From: Synechococcus sp. A18-25c
Lineage (GTDB): Bacteria > Cyanobacteriota > Cyanobacteriia > PCC-6307 > Cyanobiaceae
DNA: 64,000 nt
Assembly: GCF_014280035.1 (NCBI RefSeq)
Contig: NZ_CP047957.1
Span: forward strand, 682,001-746,000
Direction: 5' to 3'
The notes below the pieces were generated by a model. The model was not told the origin of the DNA. It was given only the letters and a program-made list of their open reading frames with translations, and did not search any database. The translations under genes were made by a program, and so were the position numbers. Positions 19,969 to 30,652 of this stretch are shown piece by piece. The first letter of the stretch is position 1. Each line of letters opens with the position of its first letter.

Positions 19969-20724
19969 TCAGCGTCCTGTCTGCCGTTCCAGCCATTGCG
20001 TGGCTGAGCGGGTGTCAGGAAGGATTTGGTCGGCTCCGGCATCGCGCAGTTGCTGCTCGTAGGCCCTGCGTTCAGGACTGCCTGGCCGAAGATGAGGGGG
20101 CGCGACCGCGAGGCTGATCCAGCGGCGCTCAGTACAGGCGCTGCGTGCGTTGACCACGGTTTGCACATCAGCAACTGTGTCGCCCAGGTAGGCGACGGTC
20201 CCGCCGGATTCGTCACTCAACAGGTTGTTGCTGAGCTGAATCAAGCCGCGCGGATCCGGCTTATCGGGTGCATCACCCATGGCGATCAGCGGCGGTGTTG
20301 CCAGCCTGAGACGCTGCTCCAGCACGAAGCGGGCTGATGGCGGTTCGGCACCGCTGACGAAGCCCCAGGTCCATCCCAGGTTGTGGATCGCGCTGAAGAA
20401 ATCAGCGCTTACCAGCAGCGGTTCATCGCGGATGAAACCCTTCCAACCGCTGGGATCACCATCGGGATCACCACCAAAATAGAAGTTGCTGAAGATCTCG
20501 ATCAGCGCCTGGCGTTTGGGGAGAGGGGCCCCATGTCTGCGCAGGAGTTCAAGACTGGCATCCCAGTCGTTGTTCCAGCATCCTTCTCCCTTGAGGGCAT
20601 CTATGGCCGAGGGGCTCGGCCTCCAGCCGCTGTAGTGCTCCACGGTGGACTGAAGTGCTTTGCGGTAGCTGCCAGCCACATCGCGGATCACTCCGTCGAT
20701 GTCAAACAGCAGCAGTTGACTCAT
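19969..20724 (-). CDS. HAD-superfamily IA hydrolase (TIGR01548-like)
   Basis: A protein of 251 residues starting MSQLLLFDIDGVIRDVAGSYR, which gives HAD motif I (DIDGV, Asp nucleophile plus the second Asp). Motif II lies near WGFVSGAE, and the acidic motif IV is GTVAYLGDTVADVQTV. The size and the DIDGVIRD opening match a cyanobacterial subfamily IA group of unknown phosphate-ester substrate. An in-frame ATG 120 bases upstream is less family-like. It is convergent with pepP, with 187 non-coding bases between them in which I see no gene. Confidence 0.82.
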   Translation of the reverse strand: MSQLLLFDIDGVIRDVAGSYRKALQSTVEHYSGWRPSPSAIDALKGEGCWNNDWDASLELLRRHGAPLPKRQALIEIFSNFYFGGDPDGDPSGWKGFIRDEPLLVSADFFSAIHNLGWTWGFVSGAEPPSARFVLEQRLRLATPPLIAMGDAPDKPDPRGLIQLSNNLLSDESGGTVAYLGDTVADVQTVVNARSACTERRWISLAVAPPHLRPGSPERRAYEQQLRDAGADQILPDTRSATQWLERQTGR

Positions 20725-20785
20725 GACTGGTCGCCGAATCAGGAACAGGGTTATGGCGGCTGGTAGGTTAGTTGTTTGTCCTTGA

Positions 20786-21313
<528 letters not shown>

Positions 21314-21338
21314 TTTGTTGGTTCAGGGTCTTTCCGCC

Positions 21339-21368
21339 ACGACCTGCATCAGCAGGTCGTTTTTTTTT
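21339..21368 (+). terminator. Rho-independent terminator after PSRP-3
   Basis: A 9-bp perfect stem (ACGACCTGC at 21339-21347, GCAGGTCGT at 21352-21360, loop ATCA) is followed by nine or more T residues. Confidence 0.93.
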
Positions 21369-21415
21369 GTCTGGTGGTTCAGAGTTGAGCACGAACCGTC
21401 TGAAATCATGCGCTG

Positions 21416-22060
21416 ATGGAGAACGATGATCCAGTCATTACGCGCACGAACTGGACTCCGCTTGCCTTGCGTGGACACAGTTGGCCGACGCATCGCCTGG
21501 TTATTGATGAGGCTGGGGGTTGGGCGGAGTTGCGACCCAATGTTCCGCTGAACAGGCCGCTGTTGATCCTGAGTGAGGTCAGTGGACTGGTGTTATTGAT
21601 CTGGCAATTCATCACGGATGGGCAGGGATCAGCCTTCGCGTTGCTAACGATTCTGTTGATTGCCACGCCTATTTTTGGCTTCACCCTGCGCACAGTGGTC
21701 TTTGATTTTCGATCAGGCTGGTTTTGGGAACAACGACTGGTTGCACCTTCGAAGCGCTTAGTGGAGGGTCGTCTTTCAAGCATCCATGCCGTTCAAGTGA
21801 TTCCTGAACGGGTTTTTACTGGCGATACCTACGGGATGACTTATCGGCGCACATTTTTTATGAGTTATGAACTGAATCTGGTCAATCATCGTGGCGGGCG
21901 ACTGAATCTGATTGATCACGCCATCTTGAGTTGGCTGCGGCAGGATGCGCACAGGCTGGCGCAGTTCCTAGATGTTCCGGTGTGGGACATCACCTGGGAT
22001 TCGGACAATGCTCAGACCATGAACGAACTCAAAAAGCAGGTGTTGGACAATATCCGCTAA
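21416..22060 (+). CDS. Hypothetical membrane protein
   Basis: A 214-residue protein with a pair of hydrophobic segments at about residues 49-64 (LLILSEVSGLVLLIWQFI) and 72-92 (SAFALLTILLIATPIFGFTL). A soluble region then resembles a PH-like beta fold (LRTVVFDFRSGWFWEQ, ELNLVNHRGGRLNLIDH). The layout looks like small membrane proteins that show a cytoplasmic domain, but I do not recognise the family. Codon use is less G/C-biased than in the neighbours. It is convergent with the ATP synthase epsilon gene. Confidence 0.7.
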   Translation: MENDDPVITRTNWTPLALRGHSWPTHRLVIDEAGGWAELRPNVPLNRPLLILSEVSGLVLLIWQFITDGQGSAFALLTILLIATPIFGFTLRTVVFDFRSGWFWEQRLVAPSKRLVEGRLSSIHAVQVIPERVFTGDTYGMTYRRTFFMSYELNLVNHRGGRLNLIDHAILSWLRQDAHRLAQFLDVPVWDITWDSDNAQTMNELKKQVLDNIR

Positions 22061-22072
22061 TTAATTCAAGTC

Positions 22073-22102
22073 AAAAAAAATCCGGGAACTGGCGTTCCCG
22101 GA
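22073..22102 (-). terminator. Terminator of the beta-epsilon operon
   Basis: On the minus strand a 9-bp perfect stem (22081-22089 with 22094-22102, loop of four) is followed by a run of eight U, which are the A residues at 22073-22080. It lies 30 bases after the epsilon stop codon. Confidence 0.9.
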
Positions 22103-22131
22103 AGTGAACCAAGGGTTTTCAATCCAATGAT

Positions 22132-22542
22132 TCAGTCTTGATTCTTGGCGGCCTGGGCTCGAGCACGGGCGCGATCGAGACTCTGTTGAGCTTTGACTTT
22201 CTCTGCGGACGCAGGTTGACCTTCCATCTTGCTCACAGCACTGCGCGCGGCCTGGAGCTCACTGTCTGCAGTGCTGCTGTCGATGGATGTGCCCAGCTCC
22301 GCTGAGTTCACCAGGATGGTGACATCATCAGCTTCAACTTCGGCAAACCCGCCCATCAAGGCAATGCATTGCCAGGTGCCTTGATCGCGGACGCGCAGCA
22401 CACCCACGTCAAGCGCTGCCAGAAGGGAGACGTGACCTGGAAGGATGCCGAGTTGGCCGGTGGTGCTGGGCAGGATCACCTCATCGGCAGGGCCGTCGAA
22501 CACGCTCTGGTTGGGTGCCAGCACGCGGAGGGTGAGGGACAT
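22132..22542 (-). CDS. atpC: ATP synthase F1 subunit epsilon
   Basis: A 136-residue regulatory subunit of the rotor. The N-terminus MSLTLRVLAPNQSVFDGPADEVILPSTTGQ, read in parts, has the family signatures LTLRVLAP and LPSTTGQLGILPGHVSLLAALD. The C-terminal helix hairpin (SAVSKMEGQPASAEKVKAQQSLDRARARAQ) is present. As is usual in cyanobacteria, it pairs with the beta gene in a separate operon; the gap between them is 77 bases. It is atpE in cyanobacterial naming. Confidence 0.97.
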   Translation of the reverse strand: MSLTLRVLAPNQSVFDGPADEVILPSTTGQLGILPGHVSLLAALDVGVLRVRDQGTWQCIALMGGFAEVEADDVTILVNSAELGTSIDSSTADSELQAARSAVSKMEGQPASAEKVKAQQSLDRARARAQAAKNQD

Positions 22543-22619
22543 GGGGAAGGAGAGCTTGGTGGAGGAGCGGTGGCGCTGAGTGGAACAACGGGGAGCATAA
22601 ACTCATGCTCCCCGGATGA

Positions 22620-24176
<1,557 letters not shown>

Positions 24177-24224
24177 TCACCCGCACGCCTGGCGCATGGT
24201 CGGAAGGCGAAGCCCGGTCATAGG

Positions 24225-24251
24225 TTGGCAATCGTCGACCTTGAGTGCCAG
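24225..24251 (+). promoter_or_regulatory. CIRCE-like operator upstream of groES
   Basis: TTGGCAATC, nine spacer bases, then GAGTGCCAG. The CIRCE consensus bound by the heat-shock repressor HrcA is TTAGCACTC-N9-GAGTGCTAA. The match is 7/9 in each arm, with exactly the right spacing, 52 bases upstream of the groES ATG. This suggests HrcA-type control of groESL. No promoter hexamers are obvious. Confidence 0.65.
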
Positions 24252-24302
24252 CTCGAGTCGAATTGGCGCCAATGCGCCTTGTCCCTGCTCCTGCAAGAAC
24301 CC

Positions 24303-24614
24303 ATGGCTGCTGTTTCCCTCAGCGTCTCCACCGTTAAGCCCCTCGGCGATCGCGTATTCGTCAAGGTCTCTGAATCTGAAGAGAAGACCGCCGGTGGCAT
24401 CCTTCTTCCCGACACCGCCAAAGAAAAGCCCCAGGTGGGTGAGGTGGTTCAGGTCGGACCCGGCAAGCGCAACGACGACGGATCCCGTCAGGCTCCCGAA
24501 GTTGGCGTGGGCGACAAGGTCCTCTACAGCAAGTACGCCGGTACCGACATCAAGCTCGGCAGCGATGAGTACGTGTTGCTATCCGAGAAGGACATCCTCG
24601 CCGTCGTCAACTGA
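24303..24614 (+). CDS. groES: Co-chaperonin GroES
   Basis: A 103-residue protein that caps the GroEL barrel. It starts at ATG 24303 ([20 protein letters not shown]) and contains the mobile loop region [18 protein letters not shown] and the C-terminal [14 protein letters not shown]. The frame is open further upstream but is not family-like. It precedes groEL by 71 bases in the same direction, forming the standard operon. Confidence 0.98.
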   Translation: MAAVSLSVSTVKPLGDRVFVKVSESEEKTAGGILLPDTAKEKPQVGEVVQVGPGKRNDDGSRQAPEVGVGDKVLYSKYAGTDIKLGSDEYVLLSEKDILAVVN

Positions 24615-24640
24615 TCGGTTTGCGTCTGTCCGTTCCATGA

Positions 24641-26320
<1,680 letters not shown>

Positions 26321-26360
26321 TCCCAACGCCTGTGGCCGCCAAGCATTGGGCGGACAGTTC

Positions 26361-26386
26361 AGCCCCCGTGTCAACGGGGGCTTTTT
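26361..26386 (+). terminator. Terminator of groESL
   Basis: A 9-bp perfect stem (AGCCCCCGT at 26361-26369, ACGGGGGCT at 26374-26382, loop GTCA) is followed by TTTT, about 40 bases after the groEL stop. Confidence 0.9.
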
Positions 26387-26401
26387 CATGCTTGTGTTGC
26401 A

Positions 26402-26429
26402 ATGGAAGGCCTTTTCTTTGGCCTTCCAT
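26402..26429 (+). other. Perfect 10-bp hairpin containing the mscL start codon
   Basis: ATGGAAGGCC (26402-26411) is the exact reverse complement of GGCCTTCCAT (26420-26429), with an 8-base loop TTTTCTTT. The A and T of the proposed mscL ATG (26428-26430) are the last two bases of the stem. In RNA this would cover both the ribosome-binding region and the start codon. Confidence 0.6.
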
Positions 26430-26790
26430 GTTTTACCGGCGCTGGATTCGTGAATTCACGGAATTCTTCTTTCAGAAGGGCAACGCCTTGAATCTGGCCA
26501 TCGCGGTGGTGGTTGGCAGACAGTTTCAGCAGATCGTCGATGCGCTCACCAAGGATTTGCTGATGCCCCTGCTCAATCCCTTGATCCGTCAAGGTGATTG
26601 GGAGACCTGGGGTATCCCCTTCGGAGGCGGCGAGCTGTTGATCGGCCACGCCCTGAATGTGGTCTTGAATTCCATCCTGGTGGGCTGGGCGCTGTTCATG
26701 ATCGTCAAGGCGATCAATCGCTCCCAGCGCCTGGCAGAAGAAGGAATCAACAAGGTTCGCCCTCGGCCGTCAACCGAATCCGATCTTTGA
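26428..26790 (+). CDS. mscL: Large-conductance mechanosensitive channel (MscL family)
   Basis: A 120-residue channel that releases solutes under osmotic down-shock. The N-terminus FYRRWIREFTEFFFQKGNAL fits the MscL N-terminal helix, followed by TM1 (NLAIAVVVGRQFQQIVDAL, with the pore-lining hydrophobic pattern), a short loop and TM2 (LNVVLNSILVGWALFMIVKAIN). The protein is slightly short for the family (usually 130-150) because the loop and tail are reduced. The start codon lies in a 10-bp hairpin. It is convergent with secG. Confidence 0.85.
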   Translation: MFYRRWIREFTEFFFQKGNALNLAIAVVVGRQFQQIVDALTKDLLMPLLNPLIRQGDWETWGIPFGGGELLIGHALNVVLNSILVGWALFMIVKAINRSQRLAEEGINKVRPRPSTESDL

Positions 26791-26858
26791 TTCACACCCA
26801 CGGGGCTGTGGCCAATGCAGCCCCCTTGCAAGCTGTGGGCTCGGCTTGACTCTCCCGC

Positions 26859-27089
26859 TTAGCTCAACCAGCCTGCGCTCAGGATCACGGCGAGTGTCAG
26901 GAAGATGGCCAGTGTGGTCCAGGTGAAGCGGTTGAGCGTCGCCTCAGCACTGCTCGCGCTGGTGAACGATGAACTGCCACTGGCGGCAAGGCCTCCCATG
27001 CCGTCCCCCTTCGGGCTATGGAGGAGCACAAACAGAATCAGAAGCAGCCCGCTGCCGATCCAAATCCAGGAGAGGACGGTAGTAATCAT
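26859..27089 (-). CDS. secG: Preprotein translocase subunit SecG
   Basis: A 76-residue protein with two membrane helices (VLSWIWIGSGLLLILFVLLH and WTTLAIFLTLAVILSAGWLS). Between them is the cytoplasmic loop SPKGDGMGGLAASGSSSFTS, whose HSPKGDG(M)GG pattern is typical of SecG. It helps SecYE move proteins across the membrane. It lies 24 bases after gpmI on the same strand, a pairing known in cyanobacteria as I recall. Confidence 0.93.
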   Translation of the reverse strand: MITTVLSWIWIGSGLLLILFVLLHSPKGDGMGGLAASGSSSFTSASSAEATLNRFTWTTLAIFLTLAVILSAGWLS

Positions 27090-27113
27090 TCCCTAATTTT
27101 ATGCGGAGGTGGC

Positions 27114-28745
27114 TCAGGCCGGCTGAGGCAGGCGAGCCGTTGAGGGCACAGCCGTGTCGATCGGTTCAATCAGGGTGCTTCCGGTCATCGCCGCAGGTTT
27201 GTCGAGATCCAGGAGCTGAAGCAGGGTCGGGGCGATGTCCGCCAGACCACCGTTCTCTCTCAGTCGGATGGCATTTCCCATACCAGGCACCTTGCGGCGC
27301 TCTCCCTCAACAAGGATCAACGGCACGGGGTTGGTGGTGTGCGCCGTCCAGGCCTGACCGTCGTCACCTTGCATCCGCTCGGCATTGCCGTGGTCGGCGG
27401 TGATCATCAGTGTTCCTCCCATGCGGCCGACCGCATCCAGGAGTCTGCCGATGCAGTGATCCACCGTTTGAATAGCCTCGGTGGCCGCTTCCATGACGCC
27501 GGTGTGCCCCACCATGTCTGGATTTGCGTAGTTAATCACCACCAGTGAATACACCCCTTGTTCAATCGCGTCGATGCAGCTGTCGGTGAGGGTGTTCGCA
27601 GCCATGGCCGGAGCCTGGTCGTAGGTGGCCACACGAGGGGAGGGCACGAGATGGCGGTCTTCTCCCTTGAGAGGTTGCTCCACTCCGCCATTCATGAAGT
27701 AGGTGACGTGCGGGTACTTTTCGGTTTCGGCCGTGCGGTACTGACGTAAACCTTGAGCGGACACCACATGTCCCAACAGGTCGTCGAGCGATTCGGGTGG
27801 GAAGGCGACCTCCACGGGCAGGGTCGCTTCGTATTGGGTGAAAGTCACCACATCCAGCTCAGGCCGTTGGGGACGCTCAAACCCATCGAAGGTCTCGCGA
27901 ACGAGGGACTGAACGATTTGGCGCGCCCGATCGGGTCTGAAGTTGAACATCAGCAGCGCGTCTCCATCCTTGAGGTAGCTGTCGGCCAGCCGGATGGGTT
28001 CCACAAACTCATCGGTGATTTCGCTGGCATAGCTGGCCTCCAGGGCCTCGGTGGCCGAGAGCGGATTCACCGGCACCTCTGGGTTGGTCAGCAGGTCATA
28101 GGCCTTTTCTGTGCGCTCCCAGCGCTGATCTCGGTCCATCGCCCAGTAGCGGCCGCACAAGCTCACGATGCGGCCGACGCCGCTCGAGGCGATGGCGTTC
28201 TCAATCTGTTTCAGGTACCCCGGCCCGCTCTGGGTGGGCGTATCGCGTCCATCGGTGACCGCATGAATGGCGACATTGTTGAGGCCTTGGTCAGCGGCCC
28301 AGTGGAGCAACCCGCAGAGGTGATCCACATGGCTGTGAACGCCGCCATCGGAGCAGAGTCCGAGCAGGTGCAGCGTCCCACCATTGGTGCGCAGACGTCC
28401 TGCTAGAGCCTGCAGGCTGGGGACGGCGTCCAGTTGCTTCTCGCGGACCGTATCGCCGATCCGAACCAACTCCTGGCGAATGATCCGACCAGCGCCGATG
28501 GTGAGGTGACCGACTTCGGAGTTGCCCATTTGGCCATCGGGTAAGCCCACATGGGAGCCGCTGGCCTGAATCAATGTCTGGGGATATGCGTGCCGCAGCG
28601 CATCCATCACGGGTGTCTCTGCTGAACGGATCGCGTTGTGATCGGTGTCGCTGCGCTCGCCCCATCCATCAAGAATGGCCAGCACAACGGGTGCCACGGC
28701 CCGATCCTTGAGTGGACTTCGCTTATCACTCTCAGCAACGGTCAA
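27114..28745 (-). CDS. gpmI: 2,3-bisphosphoglycerate-independent phosphoglycerate mutase
   Basis: It interconverts 3- and 2-phosphoglycerate using two Mn2+ ions. At 543 residues it is standard for iPGM. The catalytic serine lies in [15 protein letters not shown]. Metal-binding segments include [27 protein letters not shown] and [12 protein letters not shown]. It is followed by secG on the same strand and is divergent from pyrR, with about 150 bases between them for promoters. Confidence 0.98.
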   Translation of the reverse strand: MTVAESDKRSPLKDRAVAPVVLAILDGWGERSDTDHNAIRSAETPVMDALRHAYPQTLIQASGSHVGLPDGQMGNSEVGHLTIGAGRIIRQELVRIGDTVREKQLDAVPSLQALAGRLRTNGGTLHLLGLCSDGGVHSHVDHLCGLLHWAADQGLNNVAIHAVTDGRDTPTQSGPGYLKQIENAIASSGVGRIVSLCGRYWAMDRDQRWERTEKAYDLLTNPEVPVNPLSATEALEASYASEITDEFVEPIRLADSYLKDGDALLMFNFRPDRARQIVQSLVRETFDGFERPQRPELDVVTFTQYEATLPVEVAFPPESLDDLLGHVVSAQGLRQYRTAETEKYPHVTYFMNGGVEQPLKGEDRHLVPSPRVATYDQAPAMAANTLTDSCIDAIEQGVYSLVVINYANPDMVGHTGVMEAATEAIQTVDHCIGRLLDAVGRMGGTLMITADHGNAERMQGDDGQAWTAHTTNPVPLILVEGERRKVPGMGNAIRLRENGGLADIAPTLLQLLDLDKPAAMTGSTLIEPIDTAVPSTARLPQPA

Positions 28746-28894
28746 AACGCTCTATCCGTTCTTAAGGCCTTCTCCAGAATCCAAAGCTACCTCCGGACCC
28801 CTCTCTCAGGGAATGCTTGTGCGCCGAACAGTCAGCTTTTGCATATCTGAAGGCCAAAAATCGGCATAAAGTCTCTTCTTCCATCGCTTCGGTC

Positions 28895-29455
28895 ATGGTG
28901 TCACCCGGGAATGGTGAGCGAATCGAGATTCTTTCCGCCGATGACGTCAGGAGAACTCTGTCCAGGCTGGCCTCACAGGTTCTCGAATGTGTTGGCGGAG
29001 TTGAGCAGCTTGTACTGCTGGGAATTCCCACCCGTGGGGTTCAGCTTTCGGCGGTGCTTGCGCAGTGTCTGGAGGAGCAGAGCGGTCATCCGGTGGCGCA
29101 AGGAAGTTTGGATCCCACCTTTCACCGCGATGATCTAGAGCGGGTAGCGATGCGTCCCGTGCAGGCCACCGATCTTCCTGTCAGCGTCGAAGGACGCGAT
29201 GTGCTTCTGGTCGACGATGTGATTTTCACAGGCCGGACAATCCGTGCCGCCCTTGAAGCGATTCAGGCCTGGGGGCGACCAAGACGAGTTCTGTTGCTTG
29301 TCATGGTCGACCGTGGCCATCGCGAACTGCCGATTCAGCCAGACTTCTGCGGACGTTCAGTCCCCACGCGGCGCACGGAAAGCATCGAGCTGCGTTTGCT
29401 GGATGTGGATGGGGAGGAAGGCGTTTTCCTCCGCAGCCTTCAGGAAGCGGACTGA
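28895..29455 (+). CDS. pyrR: PyrR-type phosphoribosyltransferase
   Basis: A 186-residue protein of the PyrR family (uracil phosphoribosyltransferase and, in Gram-positives, pyrimidine attenuation regulator). The PRPP-binding loop is DVLLVDDVIFTGRTIRAAL. Other features are VLLGIPTRGVQLS and MVDRGHRELPIQPDFCGR, both typical of PyrR. The start is ATG 28895 (MVSPGNGER). I see no pyr attenuator near it. Its last 16 bases overlap the convergent ftrV stop region. Confidence 0.92.
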   Translation: MVSPGNGERIEILSADDVRRTLSRLASQVLECVGGVEQLVLLGIPTRGVQLSAVLAQCLEEQSGHPVAQGSLDPTFHRDDLERVAMRPVQATDLPVSVEGRDVLLVDDVIFTGRTIRAALEAIQAWGRPRRVLLLVMVDRGHRELPIQPDFCGRSVPTRRTESIELRLLDVDGEEGVFLRSLQEAD

Positions 29456-29661
29456 AGTTCGTCGTCACGGAAGTGGGCTTTGTAGCGACCGAAGGCCACG
29501 ATCACAGGGAGCGTCGGGCTGATCGGACGACCCTTCCATTCCGAAAGCACGTTGACGACGTCACCCTCGCTCCCTTTCATATCGAAAGCCTCGCCCCGAT
29601 GCTGAGGGTGGTTGTAGACGATCACTGATGAGGTCACCACGACCTTGTCACCCGGCTGCAT
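29440..29661 (-). CDS. ftrV: Ferredoxin-thioredoxin reductase variable chain
   Basis: A 73-residue SH3-like subunit that supports the catalytic FtrC chain in passing electrons from ferredoxin to thioredoxin. The start MQPGDKVVVTSSVIVYNHP and the later GRPISPTLPVIVAFG are characteristic. ATG 29661 is preferred over an ATG eight codons upstream. It overlaps the pyrR 3' end by 16 bases in convergent orientation. Its partner ftrC is not in this window. Confidence 0.92.
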   Translation of the reverse strand: MQPGDKVVVTSSVIVYNHPQHRGEAFDMKGSEGDVVNVLSEWKGRPISPTLPVIVAFGRYKAHFRDDELQSAS

Positions 29662-29691
29662 GCGCGATTGATCCCAATGCGGCACATCCTG

Positions 29692-29751
29692 TCACGGCTG
29701 CTTCGCTCATGGCGGCTTCGCTCACGGCTGCTTTGCTCACGGCTGCTCCGC
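29692..29751. repeat. Four-copy 15-bp tandem repeat
   Basis: Units of the form TCACGGCTGCTTCGC start at 29692, 29707, 29722 and 29737. They differ by one to three bases each. The last unit supplies the TGA stop of the minus-strand gene ending at 29737. Because each unit starts with TCA or a variant of it, the repeat sits just downstream of that reading frame rather than within it. Confidence 0.85.
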
Positions 29752-30633
29752 CCTGCAGAGGCTCTCGGGACCTTCTTCCACCAGAACGCCGCCCAGATCG
29801 GAGCAACCTGCAACGAACGCACTCCAGGGATCCATCCCACTGGCCAGACGATCTTCGACGGCTGCATTCAGGCGCGCTCCATCGACGGTATGGGCAGGGA
29901 GGCTTCCATGGCTGTGGTGTTCCTGCAGGTCCCGGAGACTCTGAATCGCCAGCTCCACCTCCTGGCGCAGGGGCAGCGCATGGGTCTGCCACCAGGGATG
30001 ATCCAGCTGATTGAGCACGCTGAGCGCTTCCCACCACTGCTGCCGCTCCACCTTGCTCTTCAGACGCTCATGGTCGATGCGATTGCGGTTCCAGGTTTCG
30101 CGCAGACTGTCGCTGAGTTGGCTGCCGGGTCGCTGACCTTTGAGTTCAAGCGGCTGGAGCGTGGCCAGCGCTGCGTCGAGATCGCCGGCTCGGAACTGTT
30201 CCAAGGCACGAGACTGCAACCGTTTGCGCCATTGGCTCAAGCGCTCACGATCCCTGTTGCGTTCTGTCTCCGAGCCAACCTCTGAAATCACTAGCTGCGA
30301 CTGCAGCTGAAGCGCCTTGGCGCTTTCTCCGGCTTCCCAGGCCAGTTCCGCTTGGCGGCGTCGACACACCGCCTGTTCCGTCGGGGCATCCTGCGCCAGC
30401 CAGCGCAGGGCCGCCAGCTGCTCTCCGTAGCGCAGACACGCTTCGAAATCACTGCGGGAGGCCGCGTCTCGTAGGCGCTCCGGCAGTTGCTGTTCCCACC
30501 AGTACGCAACCCCGCACAAACCTGCCACACCACTCAATGTGGCGAACAACCAGAGACGTGGCAGGTGGCGGCGAAGCGCCAAGGCTGGACGGCAAATATC
30601 AACCTTTCTATGGATGACGCTTTGAGCGCACAC
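29737..30633 (-). CDS. Membrane-anchored helical protein next to Hsp70
   Basis: A 298-residue protein starting with GTG. It has a basic N-terminus, one membrane segment (LWLFATLSGVAGLCGVAYWW, about residues 27-46), then a long, mostly helical region rich in Glu, Arg, Leu and Trp. Repeat-like stretches (FEACLRYGEQLAALRWLAQD, ALEQFRAGDLDAALATLQPL) suggest TPR-like helices, though I cannot confirm this. It lies 19 bases downstream of a divergent hsp70 on the same strand, so the two are probably co-expressed. No family is recognised; a membrane receptor or co-factor for the Hsp70 is an inference. Confidence 0.65.
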   Translation of the reverse strand: MCAQSVIHRKVDICRPALALRRHLPRLWLFATLSGVAGLCGVAYWWEQQLPERLRDAASRSDFEACLRYGEQLAALRWLAQDAPTEQAVCRRRQAELAWEAGESAKALQLQSQLVISEVGSETERNRDRERLSQWRKRLQSRALEQFRAGDLDAALATLQPLELKGQRPGSQLSDSLRETWNRNRIDHERLKSKVERQQWWEALSVLNQLDHPWWQTHALPLRQEVELAIQSLRDLQEHHSHGSLPAHTVDGARLNAAVEDRLASGMDPWSAFVAGCSDLGGVLVEEGPESLCRAEQP

Positions 30634-30652
30634 GCCTCTGTGGACGGCCCGC

